Assembly: GCF_039822205.1 (NCBI RefSeq)
Contig: NZ_JBAGBW010000002.1
Coordinates: 100,387 to 164,386 of the forward strand
Direction of reading: 5' to 3'
Source of the DNA: Thermodesulfobium sp. 4217-1
GTDB lineage: Bacteria; Thermodesulfobiota; Thermodesulfobiia; Thermodesulfobiales; Thermodesulfobiaceae
DNA length: 64,000 nucleotides
The position numbers were made by a program, and so were the translations under genes. Under the pieces are notes generated by a model. That model saw only the letters and a program-made list of their open reading frames with translations, did no database searches and was not told where the DNA came from. Below, piece by piece: positions 44,452-53,018 of this stretch; within the stretch, counting starts at the first letter, position 1; each line of letters opens with the position of its first letter.

Positions 44452-45418
44452 TTACAAATTGCTTTAGTTCTGCTGGAACCTTAGTAGTATCATTTGCATA
44501 TGGTTTTTCTATAACTCCAAATCCGCTCTTCTTCATTACTGCCTGACCCTCTGGACCAAGCAAAAATTCAACGTATTTTATGGCCCATTCAGTATTTTTA
44601 GAGTTATTTGGAATAGTTATAGCATATATTATCGGCTTTCCTGGGAGCTCTCCATTTTTCGTATCTACCAATGCCTCTTTATAGATACTTGAGTATTTTG
44701 GATCGCTAAGATTGATTTGTGTTGGTAAATCTAAGTATTTTAGATGATGCTGAAGTGCATCAGATTTATAAATAGCAAGATAGTCAATCTGACCAGCTTC
44801 AAGTGAGCTCAGTAACTCTGTTTCTGTGTCTCTAATATTTTTTTCTGGCGCATTTGCAAGAACTTTTTCGTAAATTGATGGATCTTTGTAATAGCTATCT
44901 GCAAGTTTTAACATTTGAAGTGTTTGGTAGCCAGATGGGTCAGTATTTGGATTTGATCTGCCAATCTGAACGCCCTTTTCTGACAATATTTTATACCAGT
45001 TGTCCGAGTTTATTTCGTTGGCATATTTACTTTTATCTGTATAGACAAAAGTAATCGAGTTGTTTACGAAGCCGATATACCAATCGGTATATTTTGTTTG
45101 GTTGTTTTCTCCAAACATATACTTAGGGATAACATTGTAGTCAGCAACTGCAATAATATCACCTGGTTGATGTAGATCGGTGACCTGTTTTACCATTTTT
45201 ACGCTTCCACCAAATTGAGATTTTATGGAAACATTCGGATATTTTTTTTCAAAGGCTGCATCAATTTCTTTAAATGGCTTGGCTAAAGTTCCAGCCCCAT
45301 AAAGGTATAAATTTACTTTTTCTGTTTGCTGATTTGCCCCCTTATTAGAGGTTGCACATCCTGCGATAAATACTCCAGCTAATAACAAAATTACGATTGC
45401 TACAATACCCTTTTTCAA
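44435..45418 (-). CDS. wtpA: Tungstate/molybdate-binding lipoprotein
   Basis: A 327-residue substrate-binding lipoprotein. The signal ends in the lipobox LLLAGVFIAGCATS with Cys21 as the lipidated residue. WtpA-type signatures are clear: LYGAGTLAKPFKEIDAAFEK, IIAVADYNVIPKYMFGENN, YTDWYIGFVNNSITFVYTDK and RSNPNTDPSGYQTLQMLKLA. WtpA from Pyrococcus binds tungstate tightly with octahedral coordination by two Asp/Glu residues; the equivalent acidic residues appear present but I cannot place them precisely. It is the first gene of wtpABC and follows the riboswitch leader. Confidence 0.87.
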   Translation of the reverse strand: MKKGIVAIVILLLAGVFIAGCATSNKGANQQTEKVNLYLYGAGTLAKPFKEIDAAFEKKYPNVSIKSQFGGSVKMVKQVTDLHQPGDIIAVADYNVIPKYMFGENNQTKYTDWYIGFVNNSITFVYTDKSKYANEINSDNWYKILSEKGVQIGRSNPNTDPSGYQTLQMLKLADSYYKDPSIYEKVLANAPEKNIRDTETELLSSLEAGQIDYLAIYKSDALQHHLKYLDLPTQINLSDPKYSSIYKEALVDTKNGELPGKPIIYAITIPNNSKNTEWAIKYVEFLLGPEGQAVMKKSGFGVIEKPYANDTTKVPAELKQFVSEWPK

Positions 45419-45542
45419 ATTAAGTTCACTCCTTTTTATCTAAGATTTTAAACTGATACTATTTTTCTATCCCCCCTTCTATAGAAAATATTTTGATCCT
45501 GTAGGATTTGGGGCATAAATGATATAGGCTTGAGGCTGTGAG

Positions 45543-45620
45543 ATAAAAAAGGAGGCAAACAACTCTGGCATAGAGTCACTAAAAGAAATAAGTCGCGCAT
45601 AATAAAAAATTGTCTCCTTT
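45543..45620 (-). terminator. Intrinsic-terminator-like expression platform of the wtp leader
   Basis: On the minus strand AAAGGAG (45614-45620) can pair with CTCCTTT just before the run TTTTTT (to 45543). An inner hairpin with arms ACTCT/AGAGT (45562-45576) shortens the loop. The layout, an aptamer followed by a stem ending in U residues before the wtpA start, suits transcriptional attenuation, but the competing antiterminator is not obvious by eye. Confidence 0.45.
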
Positions 45621-45708
45621 CCAATAGGGGGCTGCTCGGTTTCCCAAACAACCGTTAAGTGGTTCTTTGCCTTAGCCCAAGGCCTTAGGTCAAAAGAACT
45701 CGGAGTTT
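45621..45708 (-). promoter_or_regulatory. Candidate Moco/Tuco-type riboswitch aptamer upstream of wtpABC
   Basis: Minus-strand RNA about 88 nt long. GTTCTTT pairs with AAAGAAC to enclose the hairpin GCCTT-GGGCT-AAGGC. Downstream, AACC pairs with GGTT, and a second GUUU-GGGA-AAC hairpin with a GNRA-like loop follows, then GAGCAGCCCC. The CTCCGAG...GGCAAAGAACCAC...ACGGTT...GGAAACCGAGCAGCC series agrees with the molybdenum-cofactor RNA motif as I recall it, in which the short-P3 variant is thought to prefer tungsten cofactor. Position right after a good promoter and before the wtp operon supports it. The Rfam assignment needs a covariance search. Confidence 0.65.
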
Positions 45709-45713
45709 AGATA

Positions 45714-45742
45714 ATTCTATAATAAAATTGGTTCTTTGTAAA
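45714..45742 (-). promoter_or_regulatory. Sigma-70-type promoter of the wtp leader
   Basis: On the minus strand TTTACA (45737-45742) and TAGAAT (45714-45719) are separated by exactly 17 bases. Transcription would start around 45707, the first bases of the riboswitch aptamer. The -35 lies directly against the stop of the PAS-GGDEF gene, so the wtp transcript is separate from it. Confidence 0.65.
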
Positions 45743-45745
45743 ACC

Positions 45746-47896
45746 TTATGTGCAGTATTTCTTGAACTTTATGCAGTTTCTTCCAGAATTCTTTGCATCG
45801 TATAGCAAATCGTCTACATTTTTTATTAGAGAATCAACTGTATCTGATTGACAGGCGTCGATAACGCCGATGCTTACAGTAAATCTAATGCTATTTAGAT
45901 CAATGCCTTCCACTAACACTCTTAATTCTTCGGATAGTTTTGCGGCCTTTTCTATTTTCGTATTTGGCAAGATCAACATAAATTCTTCTCCGCCAAACCG
46001 TGCAAATGTGTCAATCTTTCGTAGTCTATTTTTTATGGTATTGCAGAATTCAACTAATACTCTGTCTCCCATATCGTGACCATATATATCGTTAATTTTT
46101 TTAAAGTGATCGATATCTAACATTGCTAAGGAAAAAGTTACGCCTGACCTCTTGTATCTTTCTGTCTCGTCTTGAAGCCTTTCTATGAAATACCTTCTGT
46201 TAGGTAGTCCTGTGAGATAATCTGTATTTGAGAGGTCTTTTAAATCTTTTTCCATAACCTTATATTTTGTAACGTCTATTATATAGTGTAACGATAAATC
46301 AACATCTACTGGCACCCACCATATTTCAAAAAACCTGCCGCCAAAATCAACTATGCAATTTTTTGCAACTCCTTCACTATGAGCTGAATTTAATAGGCAA
46401 AAATTGCAAGACGTATCATGATCTGTGCTATCTGGATTGTGCAAAGCATCTATTTGATTGGTTGAAACAAATTTACTTTTGTATATTTCATTCCAATAAT
46501 ATCCGCCCAAACGAGATTGAAAGAGGTCTTTTGCTGCCTGGTTTTGATAAATTATTTTATAGTTTTTTATAAGCCATGCTGGGTTTGGCAAACCATTTAT
46601 CATAAGGTTTAACTGATTTTGCCGTCTTTTGTCTTCTTCTTCTAACTTTACCAATTCAGTTATGTCTCTTCCAAGCGATATAAAGTATTCTATTTCGTTG
46701 TTTTCTATTATAGGCGATATTATTGCGTCTAAGAAAAAGATATGACCATCCTTTGCTTTGTCTATAAACCTATATTTAAAAGTTTTTTTGTTGCGCAATA
46801 TATTCCACATACCTTCATAGACTTCATTTTCTATGAGCCCAGACTTGAAAATATTTGGATTTTTTCTAATCAGTTCTTCTTTCTTATAACCAGAGATTTT
46901 GAGGACGGTATCGTTTATAAATACTATATTTGCATTTTTATCTGTAATTATGACCCATTCGTGAGTTTGATCCATTGCAAATTTCATTACGTCTAAGAGT
47001 CTATCTTTTTCAAATTTCTCGAACGTATAGGATAGATCTCTTTTTAGCTCTTCTATTAGTTTTATGTTTTCAAGTGAGAATGAGCCTTTGAAATTGTCAA
47101 GAATCAGGATTACGTATTCAACTTTTTTATTTCTAACTATGGGTATAGCGCAAAGAGAATCAATGTTGTGTTTTTTGTAAAAGTCTATCCAATAGGAATG
47201 GTTTGGATTACTTAGCACATCTACTCTTAATGAGATATCTTTTGTATGGTATGCTTCAGAAATTGCGCCTCTTCCATATATGGCATTTGTGTCTACGCTG
47301 ATTTTGTGGTTTTTTAAAAACATATCAAGAGATTTTCTTATATTTTTGTCTTTTGTCTTTATAGAAATAGGCTTGAACAGCATATTTTTATCTATGTTGC
47401 CAAAAATAGCAATAAAATATCCAATTTCTTCTACGAGAACTTTGCAGACGTTTTCGATGAGAGATTCTTTGTTTCTTTCATTTTGGATAAGCTGGTTTAT
47501 CTTTAAGAGGGCAGTTAATAATTTTTTATAAGACTCTTCAGAAGATTTGTCAATTATTATAACAAGACCTGATTTCTTTCCTTGAAAGTCAATTGTGTAT
47601 GATGTTACATAAGTACTTATTAGGGCTTTGTCTTTTCTTAAAAAATTAACTTCTGAGAGTTCTTTTATAAAATTTTCTCCTGAAAGCCTTTTCGCAATAA
47701 CTTTTTCTGATTCTAATCTTTCTTTCTTGTTCTGAAATATGAACTCAAAAAATGTCTTGCCAATTATCTCATCAAGGTCTCTGTCTATTAGATTCGAAAA
47801 AGAGCGGTTTGCATATACTATTTTGCCAGATTCTTGGTAAATAAAAAGGGATATTAAAGATGAATCTTGTAATAAATCTAATAAATTTATATCCAA
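45746..47896 (-). CDS. Cytoplasmic PAS-GAF-PAS-PAS-GGDEF diguanylate cyclase
   Basis: A 716-residue signalling protein. A PAS domain (1-115), a GAF-like domain (about 135-300, with LCAIPIVRNKKVEYVILILD), two more PAS domains (about 305-420 and 425-535) and a C-terminal GGDEF domain (545-716) follow in order. The catalytic loop is RFGGEEFMLILPN, the substrate-loop DIDHFKKINDIYGHDMGD is intact, and RKID five residues before GGEEF is the product-inhibition site. It should make cyclic di-GMP in response to one or more unknown cues. The start is a TTG without a visible ribosome-binding site, so the N-terminal boundary is less certain. It is preceded by the eno terminator, so it has its own promoter. 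Confidence 0.87.
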   Translation of the reverse strand: MDINLLDLLQDSSLISLFIYQESGKIVYANRSFSNLIDRDLDEIIGKTFFEFIFQNKKERLESEKVIAKRLSGENFIKELSEVNFLRKDKALISTYVTSYTIDFQGKKSGLVIIIDKSSEESYKKLLTALLKINQLIQNERNKESLIENVCKVLVEEIGYFIAIFGNIDKNMLFKPISIKTKDKNIRKSLDMFLKNHKISVDTNAIYGRGAISEAYHTKDISLRVDVLSNPNHSYWIDFYKKHNIDSLCAIPIVRNKKVEYVILILDNFKGSFSLENIKLIEELKRDLSYTFEKFEKDRLLDVMKFAMDQTHEWVIITDKNANIVFINDTVLKISGYKKEELIRKNPNIFKSGLIENEVYEGMWNILRNKKTFKYRFIDKAKDGHIFFLDAIISPIIENNEIEYFISLGRDITELVKLEEEDKRRQNQLNLMINGLPNPAWLIKNYKIIYQNQAAKDLFQSRLGGYYWNEIYKSKFVSTNQIDALHNPDSTDHDTSCNFCLLNSAHSEGVAKNCIVDFGGRFFEIWWVPVDVDLSLHYIIDVTKYKVMEKDLKDLSNTDYLTGLPNRRYFIERLQDETERYKRSGVTFSLAMLDIDHFKKINDIYGHDMGDRVLVEFCNTIKNRLRKIDTFARFGGEEFMLILPNTKIEKAAKLSEELRVLVEGIDLNSIRFTVSIGVIDACQSDTVDSLIKNVDDLLYDAKNSGRNCIKFKKYCT

Positions 47897-47948
47897 TTTA
47901 AGTTTCGGTATGTATATTAATTATATTTATCATAATATTTATGATATC

Positions 47949-47990
47949 AAAAAAAAAGAAATCCTACCACAAAATTATGATAGGATTTCT
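47949..47990 (-). terminator. Rho-independent terminator of eno
   Basis: Minus strand: AGAAATCCTA pairs perfectly with TAGGATTTCT (10 bp, 14-base loop) and is followed by nine T residues. It lies 17 bases after the enolase stop and before the PAS-GGDEF gene, which separates the two transcripts. Confidence 0.9.
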
Positions 47991-48006
47991 AAATTTAGGA
48001 TAAATT

Positions 48007-49302
48007 TTAGAAATTTATGGGTCTAATAAAAGCACTCTTGCCAGCATATCTTGCAGACTTCCCAAGCTCTTCTTCGATTCTCAGCAACTGGTTGTATTTT
48101 TCTACTCTTTCGCCCCTAGCAGGTGCGCCTGTCTTTAGATGTCCAGCGCAAGTTGCCACAGTAAAATCAGCGATAAAGCTATCGGTAGTTTCCCCGCTTC
48201 TGTGAGAGATGAACGTTCCCCACTTTGAGTTCTGGGCATATCTTACTGTATCAAAGGTCTCTGAAAGAGTGCCTATCTGATTTAATTTAATCAAGACTGA
48301 GTTTGCAATATTTTCAGAAATGCCTCTCTTTACTATTTCTATATTTGTTACGAATATGTCGTCTCCAACTAACTCGATTTTGTCTCCTAGGACCTTGTTC
48401 AATAGTTTCCATGATTCCCAGTCGTATTCGGCAAGACCATCTTCTAATAACACAAGTGGGAAATTGTTTACGATTTTTTCATAGTATTTTACCATTTTAG
48501 CTGGTTCTAATTCTTTTTTCTCGCGCCTTAAAATGTATTTTCCCTCTTTGTAAAATTCGCTTGAGGCTGGATCAAGGGCAAAACCCACTTCTTCTCCAAC
48601 TTTTAGCCCCGCATTTTCTATTGCTTTGCTCATCAATTCAAAAGGTTCCTCGTTTGATTTTACGAGCGGAGCGAAGCCGCCTTCGTCTCCTACTCCCACG
48701 CTGTAGCCCTTTTCTTTTAAGAGACTTTTAAGAGATTGATAAATTTCGCTGCACCACTCATAGGCTTCTCTGAAAGTATTGGCTCCGTAAGGTGCAATCA
48801 TAAATTCCTGAAAATCTGCTCCTTGCCAATTTGCGTGAACTCCGCCATTCATAATGTTCATGCATGGAACAGGCAATAAATTTGCATTTGGGCCTCCTAA
48901 GTACTGGTAGAGCGGGAGGTCTGAGAAATAACTTGCTGCTCTTGCTACTGCAAGAGATACGCCGAGTATGGCGTTTGCGCCTAACTTGGCCTTATTAGTA
49001 GTTCCGTCGAGTTCTATCATAAGAGAATCAATTTGTCTTTGTTTGGTGGCATCTAAGCCAATTAATTTTGGAGCAATTATTTCGTTTACGTTGCTGACGG
49101 CTTTTAGTACGCCCTTGCCAAAAAATCTTTTTTTATCGTTATCTCTTAGCTCTATTGCTTCCTTAGAACCGGTAGATGCCCCTGATGGAACTCCTGCACG
49201 AGCTGTTATACCGCATTCTAATAAGCAATCAACCTCTACAGTAGGGTTGCCTCTGGAATCTAATATTTCTCTTGCCTTGATCGATGCTATCCCCTGTTGC
49301 AT
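48007..49302 (-). CDS. eno: Enolase (phosphopyruvate hydratase)
   Basis: A 431-residue enolase, interconverting 2-phosphoglycerate and phosphoenolpyruvate. Signatures run through the chain: [77 protein letters not shown] and [20 protein letters not shown]; catalytic Lys and Mg-binding Asp/Glu residues sit in these motifs. It starts at ATG with AGGAGGG upstream, after a sigma-70 promoter, and ends at a strong terminator, so it is a single-gene unit. It acts in glycolysis or, in an autotroph, in gluconeogenesis. Confidence 0.97.
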   Translation of the reverse strand: MQQGIASIKAREILDSRGNPTVEVDCLLECGITARAGVPSGASTGSKEAIELRDNDKKRFFGKGVLKAVSNVNEIIAPKLIGLDATKQRQIDSLMIELDGTTNKAKLGANAILGVSLAVARAASYFSDLPLYQYLGGPNANLLPVPCMNIMNGGVHANWQGADFQEFMIAPYGANTFREAYEWCSEIYQSLKSLLKEKGYSVGVGDEGGFAPLVKSNEEPFELMSKAIENAGLKVGEEVGFALDPASSEFYKEGKYILRREKKELEPAKMVKYYEKIVNNFPLVLLEDGLAEYDWESWKLLNKVLGDKIELVGDDIFVTNIEIVKRGISENIANSVLIKLNQIGTLSETFDTVRYAQNSKWGTFISHRSGETTDSFIADFTVATCAGHLKTGAPARGERVEKYNQLLRIEEELGKSARYAGKSAFIRPINF

Positions 49303-49332
49303 TTTATCCCTCCTAAAAAGATATTTTTTATT

Positions 49333-49361
49333 AGTATGAAACTATAAAATTTTAATGTCAA
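49333..49361 (-). promoter_or_regulatory. Promoter of eno
   Basis: On the minus strand TTGACA (49356-49361) and CATACT (49333-49338) are 17 bases apart, about 30 bases before the enolase start. The -35 is perfect, the -10 has four of six consensus bases. Confidence 0.6.
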
Positions 49362-49463
49362 GTCAGATTGAGCAGTCCTTGCTTTACGGTTGGTATTTAT
49401 TAAAGATTATCAAATTATATGTTTAAAAATTTTATACAATATTTTGTAATAAATAAAAATTAT

Positions 49464-49492
49464 TTGACAAATGCGATCTGTTGTAATAAAAT
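49464..49492 (+). promoter_or_regulatory. Promoter of the threonine dehydratase gene
   Basis: Perfect TTGACA (49464-49469) and TAAAAT (49487-49492) separated by 17 bases, about 50 bases before the gene start. It diverges from the eno promoter about 100 bases away. Confidence 0.72.
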
Positions 49493-49542
49493 TTTTTGTA
49501 ATATGAAGATATTTTTAATTACAAAGGTAAAAAGGAGAGTTT

Positions 49543-50751
49543 ATGGATATTTCTAAAAAAGAAATAGAAGCTGCTCGTGAAACCCTAAAAAATGTAGCAT
49601 ATAAAACAGAACTCGCTTACAGCAACACGCTCTCTGGTATGACAGGAAATAGAGTCTATCTAAAAATGGAAAATTATCAGCGTACCGGTTCATTTAAGCT
49701 TAGAGGCGCATACAATAAAATTTTTAATTTATCTGAAAAAGAAAAGAGATTAGGCGTAGTAGCATCTTCTGCAGGAAATCACGCACAGGGAGTCGCACTG
49801 AGCGCTACCTTGTTAAACGTAAAATCATTTATAGTAATGCCATCAAAGGCTTCTATTGTTAAAGTTAAGGCCACAAAGAGTTATGGAGCGAACGTAATAT
49901 TGCAAGGCGACAGTTTTGATGAGGCAAATGAAGCTGCCAGGAAATTACAGGAAGAAAAAAATTTGGTTTTTGTTCACCCCTACAACGATCTTGACGTTAT
50001 TGCAGGTCAGGGCACTATAGGTTTGGAAATATTAGAGGATATGCCAGATGTGGATGTAATAGTCGTCCCTGTGGGGGGTGGAGGCCTTATTTCTGGAATA
50101 GCTATCGCAGCCAAACAGATAAAACCCAGTGTAAAGATTATTGGCGTAGAGGCTAAGAATATGCCATCTATGAAGGAAGCTCTTTTATCAGGGGTGCCAT
50201 CTTTTTATAGAGGATCTCCCACTATTGCTGATGGCATAGCTGTTGGAAAGCCTGGAGAAATAACTTTTGAGATAATTAAAAAATATGTTGACGATATAGT
50301 TCTTGTAGATGAGGATGAAATTGCTGATGCTATTCTTGTCTTGATGGAACGAATCAAGACGATTTCTGAGGGTGCAGGCGCAACATCTGTGGCTGCTTTG
50401 TTGTATAGGCTAAAAGATTATTCTAATAAAAAAATTGCTGTTGTTATAAGCGGAGGGAATATAGATATAAATATGGTATCTCGCATTATAAATAAGGGGC
50501 TTGTGAAGTCTTTTAGAAAAGCAAGCTTCAAGGTAGTCCTTTCAGATAGACCGGGGTCGTTGTGGAAACTTCTTCAATTGGTGGCTGATTCTGGAGCGAA
50601 TGTTTTATCCGTCTTTCATAACCGAGAAAGAGGGGATATTAATTTAGGCAGTGCTGAAGTGATTATCGATCTTGAGGTATTTGATAGAGAACATATATAT
50701 AAAATTAAGACTCTCTTAGAAAATCAGCTATACGAAGTTAAATTAATTTAA
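49543..50751 (+). CDS. ilvA: Threonine ammonia-lyase with C-terminal ACT domain
   Basis: A 402-residue PLP enzyme deaminating threonine to 2-oxobutanoate. The PLP lysine is in YQRTGSFKLRGAYNKI (about residue 55), the phosphate-binding glycines in VVPVGGGGLISGIA, and the core ends near residue 315. The last 70 residues form one ACT domain (KASFKVVLSDRPGSLWKLLQ). The length is that of the single-ACT type found in many bacteria between TdcB and biosynthetic IlvA, so catabolic versus isoleucine-biosynthetic function is not decided by sequence; the neighbouring serine dehydratase and RidA genes favour catabolism. ATG with AAGGAGAG. Confidence 0.92.
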   Translation: MDISKKEIEAARETLKNVAYKTELAYSNTLSGMTGNRVYLKMENYQRTGSFKLRGAYNKIFNLSEKEKRLGVVASSAGNHAQGVALSATLLNVKSFIVMPSKASIVKVKATKSYGANVILQGDSFDEANEAARKLQEEKNLVFVHPYNDLDVIAGQGTIGLEILEDMPDVDVIVVPVGGGGLISGIAIAAKQIKPSVKIIGVEAKNMPSMKEALLSGVPSFYRGSPTIADGIAVGKPGEITFEIIKKYVDDIVLVDEDEIADAILVLMERIKTISEGAGATSVAALLYRLKDYSNKKIAVVISGGNIDINMVSRIINKGLVKSFRKASFKVVLSDRPGSLWKLLQLVADSGANVLSVFHNRERGDINLGSAEVIIDLEVFDREHIYKIKTLLENQLYEVKLI

Positions 50752-50879
50752 AGTTAAGCTTGAAGTTTGTATTTTGGAAAAGTTTATTTTGGGAATAAAA
50801 ATGATTTTAGTTGGAACTGATTTTCTTTGGCCTGATAAGGCTTAAGAATAATTTTCGAATAAACACTTAGGAGATGGCT

Positions 50880-51542
50880 ATGGAAAGCATATTCGACATC
50901 ATAGGACCAATTATGATTGGGCCGTCAAGCTCTCATACTGCAGGGGCGCTGAAGCTGGCTAATATGGCAAGGGCTATTTTGGGATGTACTCCAGCTGAAG
51001 TTAAAGTAAATCTATATGGGTCTTTTGCAAAAACTTACAAAGGGCATGGGAGCGATAGGGCTATTGCTGCTGGTTTTTTGGGTTTTTCTACAGAAGACGA
51101 AAGAATTCCTGGAGCTATAAGCATAGCGGCTAAGACGGGTGTAAAGATTAACTTTGTGCCATCTAATATTCCTGTGGATCATCCAAATACACTTGAATTT
51201 GAGATGACAGATGCGTCGGGCTTAAAAATAATAGTACGGGGCATATCTATTGGCGGAGGTAATGTAATAATTAAAAAGATTGATAATTATGAAGTTAATT
51301 TAACTGGCAATTATGAGGCCTTGATTGTTGGTCACAAGGACTATCCAGGTATAATAGCCAAAATTACGCAGATAATTTCTAGTAAAAATATAAACATAGC
51401 ATATATGTATGTCTCACGATTAGAAAGAGGTAAAGACGCTATGATGACAATTGAAACTGATGACTACATTGGCTCAGATATTTACAGTATTTTATCAAGT
51501 TTGCCCGATTTAAATCTTGTTAAGATAATTCATAGGTCTTAA
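50880..51542 (+). CDS. sdaAB: L-serine ammonia-lyase, iron-sulfur-dependent, beta subunit
   Basis: A 220-residue subunit of the two-subunit serine dehydratase. The N-terminus has the phosphoserine-site-like signature FDIIGPIMIGPSSSHTAGAL and the C-terminal 75 residues form an ACT domain (LIVGHKDYPGIIAKITQIIS). The ATG at 50880 has AGGAG six bases upstream; the ATG two codons earlier abuts that site. The alpha subunit gene follows 13 bases later. The complex cleaves L-serine to pyruvate and ammonia using a [4Fe-4S] cluster with one free iron as Lewis acid, so it is oxygen-labile. Confidence 0.94.
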   Translation: MESIFDIIGPIMIGPSSSHTAGALKLANMARAILGCTPAEVKVNLYGSFAKTYKGHGSDRAIAAGFLGFSTEDERIPGAISIAAKTGVKINFVPSNIPVDHPNTLEFEMTDASGLKIIVRGISIGGGNVIIKKIDNYEVNLTGNYEALIVGHKDYPGIIAKITQIISSKNINIAYMYVSRLERGKDAMMTIETDDYIGSDIYSILSSLPDLNLVKIIHRS

Positions 51543-51555
51543 AGGGGTGATTATA

Positions 51556-52428
51556 GTGAACTCTTTTTCTACAGTACATGAGCTTATTTCGAAGGCTAAA
51601 GAAAATCATTCTAATATATCTGAGATAGTTTTGTCCTCTGAATCTCAAAAAATGCAAAAGGCTAAAGATGAAATAATTGAAGTTATGAGTCAGAGATTGA
51701 CTGTGATGAGAAATTCAGTTGAAAAGGGTAGAAAAAATTATAATTATTCAATTAGTAAGATGGTGGGCACGAATGCATCAAAGTTTGATAGCTTTATTAG
51801 CAAAAATACTTATTTAGGGGGAATGGTAGAAAAAGCAATTTGTTATGCTCTGTCAGTTAGTGAGGTTAATGCCTGTATGGGTTTAGTAGTAGCCTGTCCT
51901 ACTGCTGGCTCTTGCGGCATCTTACCTGGTGCTGTTTTATCTGTGTCAGAGGAAATGAATTTGCCCGATGAAAAAATCGTTTTAAGCATGTTCACTGCTG
52001 CGGGTATCGGCATGGTAATAGGTAACAACGCTGCATTAGCAGGAGCTGTGGGAGGCTGTCAGGCAGAATGCGGTTCTGCTTCGGCTATGGCTGCTGCTGC
52101 TGTTTTGGAGTTAATGGGAGGCAGCCCAGATCAGATTGGTCATGCGGTTGCTTTAGCTTTGAAGAACTGCCTTGGGTTGGTTTGCGACCCTGTGGCAGGC
52201 TTAGTGGAGGTGCCTTGCGTCAAGAGGAATGCCTTTGGCGCTGTTCACGCACTGGTCGCTGCTGAGCTAGCACTGGCCGGCATTGAAAGCGTTATCCCCC
52301 CTGACGAGGTGATATCGGCTTCTTATGAGATTGGGCGTTTGATGCCAAAAAGTCTAAAAGAGACTTCTGAAGCAGGTTTAGCCAAGACTCCAACTGGTAA
52401 GAAGATAGAATCTATGATGAATAGCTAA
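51556..52428 (+). CDS. sdaAA: L-serine ammonia-lyase, iron-sulfur-dependent, alpha subunit
   Basis: A 290-residue catalytic subunit. Cluster cysteines are visible in AGSCGILPG, GGCQAECGSASAMAAAAVLE and VAGLVEVPCVKRNAFG, with further cysteines in CMGLVVACPTAGS. The C-terminal SLKETSEAGLAKTPTGKKIE is a family signature that reaches toward the active site. I take the GTG at 51556 with GGGGTGA just upstream; the GTG at 51547 overlaps that sequence. With the beta subunit gene 13 bases upstream it forms the dimeric serine dehydratase of Clostridium type. Confidence 0.94.
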   Translation: MNSFSTVHELISKAKENHSNISEIVLSSESQKMQKAKDEIIEVMSQRLTVMRNSVEKGRKNYNYSISKMVGTNASKFDSFISKNTYLGGMVEKAICYALSVSEVNACMGLVVACPTAGSCGILPGAVLSVSEEMNLPDEKIVLSMFTAAGIGMVIGNNAALAGAVGGCQAECGSASAMAAAAVLELMGGSPDQIGHAVALALKNCLGLVCDPVAGLVEVPCVKRNAFGAVHALVAAELALAGIESVIPPDEVISASYEIGRLMPKSLKETSEAGLAKTPTGKKIESMMNS

Positions 52429-52511
52429 AAAAATTATCTATTTTCTTAGTTTGAATTTCTAATCTTAAGTTTATTTAATTTAACTATTATAATTTTAAGG
52501 AGATGAAGATT

Positions 52512-52895
52512 TTGTCAAAATTAAAGGTGATATCTACAAAGAGCGCTCCAGCTGCAGTAGGGTCATATTCTCAAGCTATAATGGCTAATGGTTTTGTTTT
52601 CGTGTCTGGTCAGCTGGGGATAGATCCAAAGACAGGAAATTTCGCAGGTGAAGATACAAGATCTCAGTTTGATCAGGCCTTGCAAAACTTAAAGTCGATA
52701 TTGAGCTCTGAAAATTTGAACTTCGATAACGTAGTTAAAACAACAGTATTTTTGACCGACATGAGCGAATTTTCTTTGATAAACGAAATATATGCCAACT
52801 ATTTTCAAACCACTTTGCCTGCAAGATCAGCTATAGAGATTTCAAAATTGCCAAAGGGAGCTCGAGTTGAGATAGAGGCCATAGCAAGTATATAA
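52512..52895 (+). CDS. ridA: RidA family 2-iminobutanoate/2-iminopropanoate deaminase
   Basis: About 127 residues from a TTG nine bases after AAGGAG; an in-frame ATG at 52503 directly touches that site. Motifs of active RidA proteins are present: PAAVGSYSQAIMANGFVFVS, GQLGIDPKTGNF, and PARSAIEISKLPKGARVEIE with the catalytic Arg. RidA hydrolyses the reactive enamine/imine released by PLP-dependent threonine and serine dehydratases before it damages other PLP enzymes. Lying just behind ilvA and sdaAB-sdaAA, it fits as their safety enzyme, although strictly only the PLP enzyme makes the intermediates. Confidence 0.93.
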   Translation: MSKLKVISTKSAPAAVGSYSQAIMANGFVFVSGQLGIDPKTGNFAGEDTRSQFDQALQNLKSILSSENLNFDNVVKTTVFLTDMSEFSLINEIYANYFQTTLPARSAIEISKLPKGARVEIEAIASI

Positions 52896-52972
52896 TTTTA
52901 TAATAACATGTTATAAAGAGTTGCGATCAAAAATTTTTAAATATTTTAATTTGGTTCAATGGCTAAACAAGA

Positions 52973-52998
52973 TTTACATTAAAAAATTTTAATGTAAA
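52973..52998. promoter_or_regulatory. Perfect 12-bp-arm palindrome before the glutamate dehydrogenase gene
   Basis: TTTACATTAAAA and TTTTAATGTAAA form perfect arms around AA, ending 20 bases before the gdh ATG. A second short palindrome, ATAACATGTTAT, lies about 75 bases upstream. As DNA it looks like an operator; as RNA it would form an AU-rich hairpin just before the ribosome-binding site AAAGGAG. No regulator can be named. Confidence 0.5.
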
Positions 52999-53018
52999 CA
53001 ATATGAAAGGAGTAAAAC

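Noticed and set aside
45448..45651. A 67-codon minus-strand frame inside the wtp leader
   Set aside because: It overlaps the riboswitch aptamer and terminator-like stem, has no domain-like composition, and its start lies in structured RNA.
50808..50852. A 14-codon frame between ilvA and sdaAB
   Set aside because: No leader-peptide signature such as repeated Thr/Ser/Ile codons and no attenuator after it.
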